From assembly GCA_039933515.1 (NCBI GenBank), contig JBDTNY010000020.1, positions 1-45,456 on the forward strand: a DNA stretch of 45,456 nt, written 5' to 3'. This document shows, one piece after another, positions 31,365-39,996 of the stretch. The stretch's first letter is position 1, and each line of letters starts with the position of its first letter. The notes beneath the pieces are model-generated. The model did no database searches and had not been told where the DNA came from. It was given only the letters and a program-made list of their open reading frames with translations. A program made the translations under genes and the position numbers. Source of the stretch: JAOUEA01 sp039933515. Its GTDB lineage: Bacteria > Actinomycetota > UBA4738 > HRBIN12.

Positions 31365-32294
31365 CTACCCTTTGCTGCCGACGGAAGCGGTCAGCGAGGC
31401 CGTCAGCTCCCGGTCCTGCGAGAGACGCTTGGCGTCGCGGCGCGATGCGATCGCCGGCGCCACCGCGGAGCTGATGGCCGCGAGCACACCGACGCTGAAC
31501 AAGATCGTGCCCATCACGTTCACCTGAGGGGGGATCCCCTGCTTGGCCGCACCGGCGACGTACAGCGGGAACGTCACCGTGGGTCCCGCCACGAAGCTCG
31601 TGATCACGAAGTCGTCGACCGAGAGCGCGAAGGCGAGCAGGAAGCCCGAGATCACCGACGGCATGATCAGCGGCAGTGTCACGAGCCGGAACGTGTTGAG
31701 CGGATCGGCGCCAAGGTCCTGCGCCGCTTCCTCGTACGAGGACGAGAGCCCCTGCACGCGGGCGCGCACGGTCACCGCCACGAACGAGATCGAGAACGCG
31801 ATGTGGGACACCAGGATCGTCGGGAAGCCCTGGGGGATGAAGGTATAGGCGTTCACGAACATCGTGAGGAGCGAGGTGCCCAGCACGATCTCGGGCGACG
31901 CGATCGCCAGGAACACCAGGTAGTTGGTGCTCGGCGCACCCTTGAAGCGGTAACGGCCGAGCGCAAGCCCGAGGAGGGCTCCGATCAGGGTCGAGACTGC
32001 CGAGGAGATGACGGCGATGCCGATCGAATTCTTGAACGCTGCGGTGAGCTCGGTGTTGTCGAACAGCTGCGTGTACCACTGGGTGGTGAAGCCGTACCAC
32101 CGCGCGCTCACGCGGCCCGGGACGTCGTTGAAGCCGAAGACGATCATCACGGCGATCGGGAACGCGAGGTACACGATCACGACCCAGGTGTAGGTCGGCA
32201 GGATGTAGCTCGTCCACCGCCGCCCCTTACCACGGCGGATCGGGGCCTGGTCAGCCGAGGCCGTGCCCGCCGTCTCCACCGCGACCGCGCTCAT
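31365..32294 (-). CDS. potC: Spermidine/putrescine-type ABC transporter permease PotC
   Basis: 309-residue permease with six spans. The EAA loop reads SYEEAAQDLGADPLNTFRLVTLPLIMP, typical of PotC. SVDDFVITSFVAGP, close to the PotC phrase SIDDFVI.SF, is diagnostic. The ATG overlaps the potB stop (ATGA). Last gene of potADBC. The longer open frame upstream shadows potB. Confidence 0.94.
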   Translation of the reverse strand: MSAVAVETAGTASADQAPIRRGKGRRWTSYILPTYTWVVIVYLAFPIAVMIVFGFNDVPGRVSARWYGFTTQWYTQLFDNTELTAAFKNSIGIAVISSAVSTLIGALLGLALGRYRFKGAPSTNYLVFLAIASPEIVLGTSLLTMFVNAYTFIPQGFPTILVSHIAFSISFVAVTVRARVQGLSSSYEEAAQDLGADPLNTFRLVTLPLIMPSVISGFLLAFALSVDDFVITSFVAGPTVTFPLYVAGAAKQGIPPQVNVMGTILFSVGVLAAISSAVAPAIASRRDAKRLSQDRELTASLTASVGSKG

Positions 32295-33235
32295 CGAGCA
32301 GCCGCCGAGGTCACGGCCTCGGTGCCCAACACCTTGGCATAGAGCGATGCCCCGATCAGCAGGAAGGCCATCAGGATGAACGAGAGCGCCGCGCCGTGCG
32401 GGTAGTCGAAGTTCGTCTGGAAAAGCGTCTGGATGATCTGACCGATCATCGTTGTCTTTGGGCCGCCAAGGATCTGGCTGTTCACGAAGTCCCCGACGGC
32501 CGGCACGAACGTCAACAGGAACGCCGCGAAGACACCGGGGAGCGAGAGCGGCCACACGACCTTGAGGAACGTCGTGACCTTGTTCGCGTACAGGTCGCGC
32601 CCTGCCTCGAGCAGGCGGGGGTCGAGCCGCTCCAAGGCCACGTACAACGGCAGTACCGTGAACGGCAGGAAGTTATACGTGATACCTGCGATCACGGCGA
32701 CCGGCGTCGACAGCACGTGGAAGTTCTTCGAGAGCAAACCGAGGTTCTTCAACGGCCCGAAGATGATCCCCGTGTCGGCCAAGATGAACTGCCACTGGAC
32801 GGTGCGGATCACGAACGACACGAAGAACGGGAGCAGGATCAGCAGGATGAACACGTTCTTGCGCCGCCCGCCGTAGAGCGCGATCCAGTACGCGAGCGGG
32901 TACGCGATGCACAGCGCCAGGAACGTGACGATCAGCGCGTAGATCACCGACCGGATGAACTGCTTATCGTAGGTCTTCAAGACCTCGACGTAATTCGAGA
33001 AGTTGGTTCCGAACTTGATGTTGCCAAGGAACCCGGACCCCAGCGAGATGAACGCCATGTAGAGCGTGGGGATCAGGAAGAAGACCAGCAACCAGAGCAC
33101 CGACGGAGCGGCAAGTCCGTACGGGACGAGCCGCTTCCGCCGGTTGGCTTTGCGCGCGGGGGGCGCGCCGCCCTCCGCCGCCTGGGCGGACGACCCCATG
33201 AGGTCCTGCAGCCGGGGCCGCGCCTGATCTGCCAT
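32291..33235 (-). CDS. potB: Spermidine/putrescine-type ABC transporter permease PotB
   Basis: 314-residue permease, six spans after a basic N-terminal region (ARKANRRKRLVPYGL). PotB features: LLPFFVSFVIRTVQWQFILAD, FTVLPLYVALERLDPRLLEAGRDL (EAA loop), and VPAVGDFVNSQILGGPKTTM. It starts 18 bp after the potD stop and overlaps potC. Confidence 0.94.
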   Translation of the reverse strand: MADQARPRLQDLMGSSAQAAEGGAPPARKANRRKRLVPYGLAAPSVLWLLVFFLIPTLYMAFISLGSGFLGNIKFGTNFSNYVEVLKTYDKQFIRSVIYALIVTFLALCIAYPLAYWIALYGGRRKNVFILLILLPFFVSFVIRTVQWQFILADTGIIFGPLKNLGLLSKNFHVLSTPVAVIAGITYNFLPFTVLPLYVALERLDPRLLEAGRDLYANKVTTFLKVVWPLSLPGVFAAFLLTFVPAVGDFVNSQILGGPKTTMIGQIIQTLFQTNFDYPHGAALSFILMAFLLIGASLYAKVLGTEAVTSAAAR

Positions 33236-33253
33236 CTGGCCTGTGTGCTCCCG

Positions 33254-34537
33254 TCAGCTCTGGTAGATGGGCTGGAAGATGCCGTTCCACTCCAGCTGCT
33301 CGTCCTCGGTGAGGACGCGGTAGGTGGAGAGTTTCGCGGTGTCCGCGGGCGTCGGGTACACGAGCGGGCTCTCAGCGACGTTCTTGTAGTACTCGTCGCC
33401 TGTGTCGTCGAACAGCCCGAGCACGAAGGCCTTCGAGTCCGGCACCGGAGTGATGTAGTTGATCCACTGCGCCATCTGACCGGCGACGTCGGGGTCGTAC
33501 ACGTAGTCCATGTACATCATCGCGTCGACAGGGTGCGCGGCGCCCTTGGGGATCATCATGTTGTCGGTCCAGATGATCGCCCCTTCGTCCGGGACCGCGA
33601 ACTGCAGCCCCTCGGAGTCCCCCGACAGGTTCGTCTGGAAGATGTCGCCCGACCAGCCCATCGTGACCGCGACGTCACCGTTCGAGATCGCGTTGATGTA
33701 GTTCTGCTCGTAGTACTGACGCACGATGCCGTCGTCCCGTTGGGCGATCAGCTTCTCGGCCGCCGCGTTCCAGTCCTCGGGCGTCGAGGTCGTCGGGTCG
33801 ATCCCCATCCCGAGCAGGGTCAGGTTTGGCATGTCGGCGTTGTCGCCGAACATCCCGACCTTGCCTGCGAACGCGGGGTCGAACAGGTCGTTCATGCTCG
33901 TGATCGTGGGGTTGTCGGGTCGGAGCTCGGCCACCTGCTTGGGGTCCCACGCGATGCCCGTCAGGCCCGACTGCCAGGCCATCGTGAACTTGTTGCCGGG
34001 GTCGTACGCCGGGTCCTTGACCGAGACGTCCGCGTACTTGTCGAAGTTCGGCCTCATGTCGGTGGGCAGCTCGACGAGGTAGTCGAGCGTCATCAACCGC
34101 GTAAGGGTCTCCCCGTTGGTGATCACGATGAGGTCCCACCCCGTGGACTGCCCGGCCGCGAGCTGCGGCTGGATCTTGCCGAAGAAGGTGTTGTTGCCCT
34201 GGATCACCTCGCGGTAGTTGACCTCGATGCCCGTCTGGTCGGTGAACTGCAGCAGCGAGGGACGCACGACCTCGCCGTTCACCTTCTCCTTGTCGATGTA
34301 GAGCGGCCAGTTCGCGAAGTCGAGCGTGCCGGCGGGCTCGGCGGTGAAGTCCACACCGCCCGAGCTCCCGCTCGCGGCGGGCGAGCTGCTGTCGCTGCTG
34401 CTGCACGCGGCGAGGATCGCGCCAAGACTGAGCGCGCTCGCGCCGACGCCGCCGGCCTTGAAGAGGTCGCGCCGCGACATTCGACGCATCGTCATGCCTC
34501 GCAGCCATGCCGGGTCGATGTTGGGATGATCGGTCAT
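33254..34537 (-). CDS. potD: Polyamine-type ABC transporter substrate-binding protein PotD/PotF-like
   Basis: 427-residue binding protein. The N-terminus has a twin-arginine motif (MSRRDLFKAGG) and a hydrophobic stretch ending in a lipobox-like LAACSSSD, predicting a Tat-exported lipoprotein. The mature part has LDFANWPLYIDKEKVNGEVV, GWDLIVITNGETLTRLM, WQSGLTGIAWDPKQVAE and AMMYMDYVYDPDVAGQMAQWINYITPV, matching polyamine binders. Specificity (putrescine, spermidine or another cation) cannot be read. ATGA overlap with potA. The true start may be a later Met than the one listed. Confidence 0.92.
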   Translation of the reverse strand: MTDHPNIDPAWLRGMTMRRMSRRDLFKAGGVGASALSLGAILAACSSSDSSSPAASGSSGGVDFTAEPAGTLDFANWPLYIDKEKVNGEVVRPSLLQFTDQTGIEVNYREVIQGNNTFFGKIQPQLAAGQSTGWDLIVITNGETLTRLMTLDYLVELPTDMRPNFDKYADVSVKDPAYDPGNKFTMAWQSGLTGIAWDPKQVAELRPDNPTITSMNDLFDPAFAGKVGMFGDNADMPNLTLLGMGIDPTTSTPEDWNAAAEKLIAQRDDGIVRQYYEQNYINAISNGDVAVTMGWSGDIFQTNLSGDSEGLQFAVPDEGAIIWTDNMMIPKGAAHPVDAMMYMDYVYDPDVAGQMAQWINYITPVPDSKAFVLGLFDDTGDEYYKNVAESPLVYPTPADTAKLSTYRVLTEDEQLEWNGIFQPIYQS

Positions 34538-35661
34538 TCCTGTTCCTCCTCGTCAGAGAGCGTGACCGAGGGCTCCACCACGAAAGTGTGCTCGGGGAGC
34601 CACTCGAGCCGGACCTGTTGACCGGGGAGCGGCTGCGATCCAGCCGCGCCCAGGTTCTGCACGTAGACGGTGAGCGAAGTGCCGCCAGGCCCGTCGACCT
34701 TGTACTGGTAGTTCACGCCGATATAGGTGGACATCCGGAGGAGTCCAGCGACGCTGTTGCGGTCCGAGGGGGCCTCGCCCTCGTCGGGCACGATCGTGAT
34801 CTTCTCGGGGCGCACCCCGACCTTGACGGCGGGCCCGACGCCGGCGGGGATCCGGTCGGTCTTGGCCCGCAGGACCTCACCGGAGGTCGTGAGGATCGAC
34901 GTGAGGCCGTTGGCGGCCTCCTTGAGCTGACCGTCGAGCATGTTCGAAGCACCCAGGAACCCCGCAACGAAGTCGGTCGCCGGGTTCTCGTAAACCTCCT
35001 CGGGGCCTCCGAGCTGTTCGATCTTGCCGTGACGCATGACCGCGAACCGGTCCGACATCGTCATGGCCTCTTCCTGGTCGTGCGTCACGTAGATGAACGT
35101 GATGCCGACCTCCTGTTGGATCCGCTTCAGCTCGAGCTGCATCTGCTTGCGCAGCTTCAGGTCGAGAGCGCCGAGCGGCTCGTCGAGGAGCAGGACCTTG
35201 GGGTGGTTCACGAGCGCCCGGGCGAGCGCGACCCGCTGCTGCTGGCCACCGGACATCTGGGCGGGCTTGCGCCGCTCGAACCCGATCAGGTCGACCAGCG
35301 CCATCGTCTCGCGCACCCGCGTGTCGATGTCACCCTTGTCGACCTTCTTGCGCCGCAGCCCGAACGCGACGTTCTCGTACACGTCGAGGTGCGGAAAGAG
35401 CGCGTAGGACTGGAAGACCGTGTTGACGTCGCGCTTGTACGGCGGCAGGTCGGTGACGTCGCGCCCGCCTAGGTAGACCGTGCCGAAGCTCGGTTCTTCG
35501 AACCCGCCGATCATGCGGAGCGTCGTCGTCTTCCCGCACCCCGATGGACCGAGCATGCTGAAGAACTCGCCCTCTTGGATGTCGATGGAAAGGTCGTCCA
35601 CCGCGGCCACGTCACCGAACAGCTTGGTGACGCGTTCGAGGCGTACGTCGATCTCCGGCAC
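34534..35661 (-). CDS. potA: Spermidine/putrescine-type ABC transporter ATP-binding protein PotA
   Basis: ATPase of the importer. Walker A GPSGCGKTT (about residues 38-46 of 375), VNTVFQSYALFPHLDVYENV (Q-loop), signature MSGGQQQR, Walker B VLLLDEPLGALDLKLR, switch YVTHDQEEAMTMSDR, and a C-terminal TOBE domain (VKVGVRPEKITIV). The start is the GTG at 35661 because GGGAGG lies 5 nt upstream; an in-frame GTG two codons earlier lies on the ribosome site, and an ATG 23 codons upstream would add a poorly conserved leader. Confidence 0.93.
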   Translation of the reverse strand: MPEIDVRLERVTKLFGDVAAVDDLSIDIQEGEFFSMLGPSGCGKTTTLRMIGGFEEPSFGTVYLGGRDVTDLPPYKRDVNTVFQSYALFPHLDVYENVAFGLRRKKVDKGDIDTRVRETMALVDLIGFERRKPAQMSGGQQQRVALARALVNHPKVLLLDEPLGALDLKLRKQMQLELKRIQQEVGITFIYVTHDQEEAMTMSDRFAVMRHGKIEQLGGPEEVYENPATDFVAGFLGASNMLDGQLKEAANGLTSILTTSGEVLRAKTDRIPAGVGPAVKVGVRPEKITIVPDEGEAPSDRNSVAGLLRMSTYIGVNYQYKVDGPGGTSLTVYVQNLGAAGSQPLPGQQVRLEWLPEHTFVVEPSVTLSDEEEQE

Positions 35662-35780
35662 TGCCACCTCCCGATCCACGGAACGCCGATTGCGCCCGGC
35701 GATGATGCCACAGGCGGCGGTGATTATCACCCGTTCTGTCTAGCCCGGTACCGGCGCCTTCGGACAGCCGTCACCACTCT

Positions 35781-35799
35781 CTTGTACGGAACGGACAAG
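35781..35799. promoter_or_regulatory. Palindrome upstream of the pot operon
   Basis: Arms CTTGTAC and GGACAAG (one mismatch) around GGAAC, about 120 bp upstream of potA in the 157-bp gap after wecA. A GATAAT -10 candidate lies at 35723-35728 (minus strand), 52 bp downstream of this site, and would give a 60-nt leader. Possible operator; no matching regulator in the window. Confidence 0.35.
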
Positions 35800-35818
35800 G
35801 ATGGGGGTTGCACGGGCG

Positions 35819-36982
35819 TCAACCCGGGCCATCGGAGACCGGTCCGCTGGGCGAGGCAACATCGGCGTCGGGGTCGGCCGGCTCACCGGCCACCCGGCGG
35901 CGCTCCGTGAACCGTGGCAGGGCCGTGATCAGGAACAACACGACGGCCCCCACCAGCACGAGCCCGGCCGCGAACCGCCCGTCGATCAGCCCCACTGCGA
36001 GGCCGCTCCCCGAGATGAGCGCGCTCCATAGGTACATCAAGAGGACAGCCTGACGGTGGCTGTGGCCGATATCGAGCAACCGGTGGTGGATGTGCTCCTT
36101 GTCGGCCACCCCGATCGCCTTGCGCCGCCACACGCGGCGCACGATCGCGAGCAGCACGTCCAGGAACGGGATGAACAGCACGAGCAACGGAACCAGGAGC
36201 GGGATCGCGATCGCCGCGAAGTCCCCTGCGCTCGGGGGGTACGGGTTGCGCCCCACGCCCGAGATCGTCGAGATCGCGAGGAGCAGCCCCAGGAGCATCG
36301 CACCCGAGTCGCCCATGAAGATCTTCGCGGGATTGAAGTTCCACGGGAGGAATCCCACGCAGACGCCGGCCGTGACCGAGGCGAGCAGGGCGGCTTCGGA
36401 CGCTTCGCCGAATTGACTCGGCGAACGCGTCATGTACAGGAAGAACGCCCCCGCCGCGATCGTGACCATCCCGGCTGCAAGACCATCCAGCCCATCGACG
36501 AGATTGACCGCGTTCACGAAGGCCACCGTCCACACGATGGTGAGCAGCACGCTCATGTCCGAACCCAGCAGGATGAAGATCCCCAGTCCAGGCAGCCAGA
36601 AATAGCTGAGCTCCACGCCCATCAGGATCAAGATCCCGGCGATGAACACCTGGCCGGTGAACTTCGTGAGCGCCATGGTCCCCCGCAGGTCGTCGACGGC
36701 CCCCAGCGCCACGATCAGCGTGCAGGTCACGAAGGTCGCGAGGGGCTCGGTGCTCGCCGCGTGCACGTCGGAGAAGAACGGGAGCAAGAACGAGACGCCG
36801 AGGCCCACGAGCACGCCGAGGTAGATCGCGAGCCCGCCCATCGTCGGCGTCGCGACAGGATGGACCTTCCGGTCGTTGGGTTCGTCGATCGCGCCCACGC
36901 GCACGACCAGCCGGCGCACCACCGGCGTGGCCAGGAATGTGGTGGCCGCACAGGCCGAGAAGACGATGAGGTAGGCGACCAC
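35819..36982 (-). CDS. wecA: MraY/WecA-family undecaprenyl-phosphate sugar-1-phosphate transferase
   Basis: Membrane enzyme (387 residues, about eleven spans) that would load GlcNAc-1-phosphate (or a related sugar) onto undecaprenyl phosphate to start cell-wall polymer or arabinogalactan-type linkage synthesis. Family motifs: EPNDRKVHPVATPTMGGLAI, the LGAVDDLRG aspartates, AVNLVDGLDGLAAG, KIFMGDSGAMLLG and the HIHHRLL cluster. The start is uncertain: a GTG at 36982, 9 nt after a weak CACACT box, is the last sensible start before the protein's first span; the frame is open upstream through glyA but there shadows it. Equivalent to mycobacterial Rfe. Confidence 0.93.
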   Translation of the reverse strand: MVAYLIVFSACAATTFLATPVVRRLVVRVGAIDEPNDRKVHPVATPTMGGLAIYLGVLVGLGVSFLLPFFSDVHAASTEPLATFVTCTLIVALGAVDDLRGTMALTKFTGQVFIAGILILMGVELSYFWLPGLGIFILLGSDMSVLLTIVWTVAFVNAVNLVDGLDGLAAGMVTIAAGAFFLYMTRSPSQFGEASEAALLASVTAGVCVGFLPWNFNPAKIFMGDSGAMLLGLLLAISTISGVGRNPYPPSAGDFAAIAIPLLVPLLVLFIPFLDVLLAIVRRVWRRKAIGVADKEHIHHRLLDIGHSHRQAVLLMYLWSALISGSGLAVGLIDGRFAAGLVLVGAVVLFLITALPRFTERRRVAGEPADPDADVASPSGPVSDGPG

Positions 36983-37053
36983 GGTGGCCGTAGTGTGCGG
37001 GCGAGGCCGCCGACTCGGCAACCGGTCCGCGACCGGCGTCAGTGGCCTCGGTG

Positions 37054-38319
37054 TTAGGGGTAGACCGGGAATCGTTGCATCAGGTCGAGCACCCGGGCAC
37101 GAGACTTCTCCTTGACGCCCGCGTCGTCGGGCCCACGCAGCGCGTCGCCGATGATGCTCGCGATCTCGCGCATCTCCGGCTCGTCCATCCCCTGGGTCGA
37201 GACACCCGGCGTGCCCACACGGATGCCCGAGGGTGCCGACGGCGGGTTCGGGTCGTAGGGGATCTGGTTCTTGTTGAGGGCGATCGCGACCTCGTCGGCA
37301 ACGCGCTCGGCCTCTTTGCCGTCGATCCCCATCGGGCGAACGTCGGCGAGGATCAGGTGGGAGTCGGTGCCGCCCGAGACGATCCGGAGGCCTTCCTCGG
37401 CGAGCCCGGCCGCCAACGCGCGCGCGTCGCGCACCGTGCGCGCGGCGTACGCCTTGAAGTCGTCGGACATGGCCTCCTTCAGCGCGACGGCCTTCCCGGC
37501 GATCGCATGTTCGAGCGGGCCTCCCTGCATCATCGGGAAGACGGCCTTGTCGATCGCCTTCGCGTGCTCTTCGCGGCACAGGATCATGGCTCCGCGCGGC
37601 CCGCGGAGCGCCTTGTGGGTGGTGAAGGTGACGACGTCGGCGTGCGGCACCGGGCTCGGGTATGCGCCGCCGGCAACGAGACCGATGAAGTGGCTCGCGT
37701 CCACCCACAGGATCGCGCCCACCTCGTCGGCGATCGAGCGGAACGCGGCGAAGTCGATCTCGCGCGGGTACGCGGTGTACCCGGCCAAGATGATCTTCGG
37801 GCGCTCGGCCTTCGCGAGGTCGCGCACCCGGTCCATGTCGAGCTGCTCGGTCTCGCGGTCCACCTCGTAGCCGACGAAGTTGAACCACATGCCGCTCACG
37901 TTGACCGGCGAGCCGTGGGTGAGGTGACCTCCGTGCGCGAGCACCATGCCGAGCACCTTCTCGCTCGCGTCGCCGGGCGTCAGGAACGCCCCGAAGACGG
38001 CCATATTCGCCTGGGCGCCCGCGTGCGACTGCACGTTCGCGTGGTCGGCCCCGAAGAGCTGCCTCGCGCGATCGATCGCGAGCCGCTCGGTGACGTCGAC
38101 GAACTCGCATCCCCCGTAGTAGCGGCGGCCGGGGTAGCCCTCGGCGTACTTGTTGGTCATCGTCGAGCCCACGGCAGCCAGGACGGCCGGGCTCGCATAG
38201 TTCTCGGACGCGATCAGTCGCAGGTTGGTGCGTTCGCGGTTCAGCTCACCGGCGATCGCGTCGGCGACCTCCGGGTCGGTGGCCTTCAGGGCCTCCCAAT
38301 CGGCTGCGTACTCCTTCAT
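37054..38319 (-). CDS. glyA: Serine hydroxymethyltransferase
   Basis: PLP enzyme (421 residues) converting serine and tetrahydrofolate to glycine and 5,10-methylene-THF. N-terminal LIASENYASPAVLAAVGSTM, the GYPGRRYYGGCEFVDV motif, the lysine Schiff base Lys236 in TFTTHKALRGPRGAMI, and the C-terminal SGIRVGTPGVSTQGM are all present. The ATG overlaps the rpiB stop (ATGA) and has a GGGGAG ribosome site. The longer frame upstream is a shadow of rpiB. Confidence 0.98.
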   Translation of the reverse strand: MKEYAADWEALKATDPEVADAIAGELNRERTNLRLIASENYASPAVLAAVGSTMTNKYAEGYPGRRYYGGCEFVDVTERLAIDRARQLFGADHANVQSHAGAQANMAVFGAFLTPGDASEKVLGMVLAHGGHLTHGSPVNVSGMWFNFVGYEVDRETEQLDMDRVRDLAKAERPKIILAGYTAYPREIDFAAFRSIADEVGAILWVDASHFIGLVAGGAYPSPVPHADVVTFTTHKALRGPRGAMILCREEHAKAIDKAVFPMMQGGPLEHAIAGKAVALKEAMSDDFKAYAARTVRDARALAAGLAEEGLRIVSGGTDSHLILADVRPMGIDGKEAERVADEVAIALNKNQIPYDPNPPSAPSGIRVGTPGVSTQGMDEPEMREIASIIGDALRGPDDAGVKEKSRARVLDLMQRFPVYP

Positions 38320-38762
38320 GACTCCCCCCGTTCGATGCTCGCGATCTGGTCCAATCTGGGCTGGTGGCGGCCGCCCTCGAACGGAGTGGCCAACCATACG
38401 CGGACGATCTCACGCGCATAGGCCGGCGCGATCACACGCGCACCCATGCTCAGGACGTTCGCGTCGTTATGGGCGCGCGAGAGCGCGGCGAGGTACAGGT
38501 CGTGGCAGAGGGCGGCGCGGATCCCACGGACCTTGTTCGCGACGATCTGCTCGCCCTGGCCCGAGCCTCCCGTCAAGATCGCGCGATCCGCCTCGCCCGA
38601 CGCGACGGCGCGCGCGGCCGAGGCGCAGAACGCCGGGTAATCGACGGGATCGGCCGAGTGCGTGCCGTGGTCGGTGACGTCGTGCCCCTCATCTCGCAGG
38701 AACGACTTCAGGTCCTCCTTCAAGGGGAAGCCGGCGTGGTCCGAACCGAGCGCGATCCTCAT
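38316..38762 (-). CDS. rpiB: Ribose-5-phosphate isomerase B
   Basis: 148-residue RpiB/LacA-family sugar isomerase linking pentose phosphates. MRIALGSDHAGFPLKEDLKS at the N-terminus, DYPAFCASAARAVASGEADR, and ARAHNDANVL-type AHNDANVLSMGARVI. The Cys of the E. coli-type CGTGIG loop is absent; the loop is TGGSGQGEQIVANK, with Glu71 where the mycobacterial enzyme has its catalytic glutamate. ATGA overlaps with neighbours on both sides. Confidence 0.95.
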   Translation of the reverse strand: MRIALGSDHAGFPLKEDLKSFLRDEGHDVTDHGTHSADPVDYPAFCASAARAVASGEADRAILTGGSGQGEQIVANKVRGIRAALCHDLYLAALSRAHNDANVLSMGARVIAPAYAREIVRVWLATPFEGGRHQPRLDQIASIERGES

Positions 38763-39361
38763 CCGGCCTCCTGTGCGTGCGCGCCCGACGTCCCCGGTTC
38801 GGCCCCGAAGAGTCCCAACATCAGCCGGCCGTTCCACTCGTCGAGCTCCCACGCGATCGCGCGGTACGTGTCGAGCGGCAGCCCCAGCGGATCGGAGATG
38901 TCCTCGTCGTGGGGGTTGCTTCCTCGTCCCTGGGCGCGAACGGCCTGCGCGGCCACGACGCGCTCGTTCAGACCGTCGATATCGGCCCCGGCGGGCGCGG
39001 GCGGGAGGGCCTCGAGCGCGCGGACGAGCTCCTTGAGGGTGAACGTTCGGACCGCCGCCTCCGGAAGCTGCGCGCCGACCGCGTCGCGGTGCTCGCCCGC
39101 CATGCAGACGATCAGATCGGCCCGTTCGATCATCGCTCGGGTCAGCTCTCGGGCGATGTGCCCCTCGATGTCGCTCCCCCGCTCCCCCGCCGCGATCACG
39201 GATTCGGGGCTCGCCGGTGAGCCCGACCACCCCATGGTGCCCGCCGACATCACCATCGGAACACGGTCGCCGAAGCGACGGAGCAGGGCGTCTCGGAGGA
39301 AGCCCTCGGCCATCGGGGAGCGGCAGATGTTGCCCGTGCAGACGACGAGGATCGAGGTCAT
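38759..39361 (-). CDS. Low-molecular-weight protein-tyrosine phosphatase family protein
   Basis: 200 residues; LMW-PTP fold. The P-loop is CTGNICRS with Cys8 nucleophile and Arg14, next to MAEGFLR; the general acid is the Asp in DEDISDPLG near residue 165. The family is usually about 150 residues; here an insertion (KELVRALEALPPAPAGADID to AQGRGSNPH) lies before the DP loop, typical of actinobacterial members. Some relatives (ArsC-type) reduce arsenate, but the insertion and context favour phosphatase. Coupled to rpiB and sua5 by ATGA overlaps. Confidence 0.92.
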   Translation of the reverse strand: MTSILVVCTGNICRSPMAEGFLRDALLRRFGDRVPMVMSAGTMGWSGSPASPESVIAAGERGSDIEGHIARELTRAMIERADLIVCMAGEHRDAVGAQLPEAAVRTFTLKELVRALEALPPAPAGADIDGLNERVVAAQAVRAQGRGSNPHDEDISDPLGLPLDTYRAIAWELDEWNGRLMLGLFGAEPGTSGAHAQEAG

Positions 39362-39996
39362 GGAGAGGGCCGGGAGTCTAGCAGCGGGCCCTCCCCGGGC
39401 AGTAGGCGCTCGAGGAGGTCGGCCGAAACGGCGCCGGGGCGCAGGAGCCGGGCTGGCCCGTGCGCCAGATCGATCACGGTAGATGCCGACCCGTCGAGGG
39501 GCTCGTCCTGGCAGAGGTAGACCTCCACGTCGTCGCCGAAGCAGGCGTGGAGCTCGTCGCACGTGCGCGCGGGTGGCTCCCCGGATCGATTCGCGCTCGT
39601 GACCGCCAGGGGGCCCGTGGCGGCGAGCACGGCCAGCGCGAGCGGATGGTGCGGCACGCGCACACCCACGGTCGCGGCGTCACCTCCGAGCTCCCAGCCG
39701 GCGGATGCGTCGGTCCGCGCGAGCACGAGCGTCAGGGCACCCGGCCAGCACGCGCCGGCGAGCCGGTCGGCACGCTCGTCGAATCGAGCCAGCATGCGCG
39801 CCTCCGCGGCCGTCGCCGCGAGGATCGGCAGCTCGAGGTGCTCGGGTCGCGCCTTCGTCGCGAAGAGCCGGGCGGCCGCACCGGGATCGTCGGGGCGGGT
39901 CCCGATGCCGTACACGGTGTCGGTGGGAAGCACGATCTGGCCGCCCGCGCGCGCGGCCGCGGCGGCCTCGGCGACCGGATCCCGTCGCTCCGTCAC
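39358..39996 (-). CDS. L-threonylcarbamoyladenylate synthase (Sua5/TsaC family)
   Basis: Makes threonylcarbamoyl-AMP for the t6A37 modification of ANN-decoding tRNAs. 212 residues with the YrdC domain: IVLPTDTVYGIGTRPDDPGA, the KxR motif region ATKARPEHLELPILA, WPGALTLVLAR, VRVPHHPLA and AVTSANRSGEPPA. The C-terminal Sua5 domain is absent, so it is the short (TsaC-like) form. GTG start overlapping the prmC stop (GTGA). Confidence 0.95.
   Translation of the reverse strand: MTERRDPVAEAAAAARAGGQIVLPTDTVYGIGTRPDDPGAAARLFATKARPEHLELPILAATAAEARMLARFDERADRLAGACWPGALTLVLARTDASAGWELGGDAATVGVRVPHHPLALAVLAATGPLAVTSANRSGEPPARTCDELHACFGDDVEVYLCQDEPLDGSASTVIDLAHGPARLLRPGAVSADLLERLLPGEGPLLDSRPSP

Noticed and set aside
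32396..34621. A 741-codon open frame antisense to potB and potD
   Set aside because: Same reason: only charge-rich low-complexity sequence, while the other strand has complete transporter genes.
35805..35825. Hairpin GGGTTG / CAACCC as a wecA terminator
   Set aside because: The 6-bp stem overlaps the wecA stop codon and has a 9-nt loop and no T tract; too weak to call.
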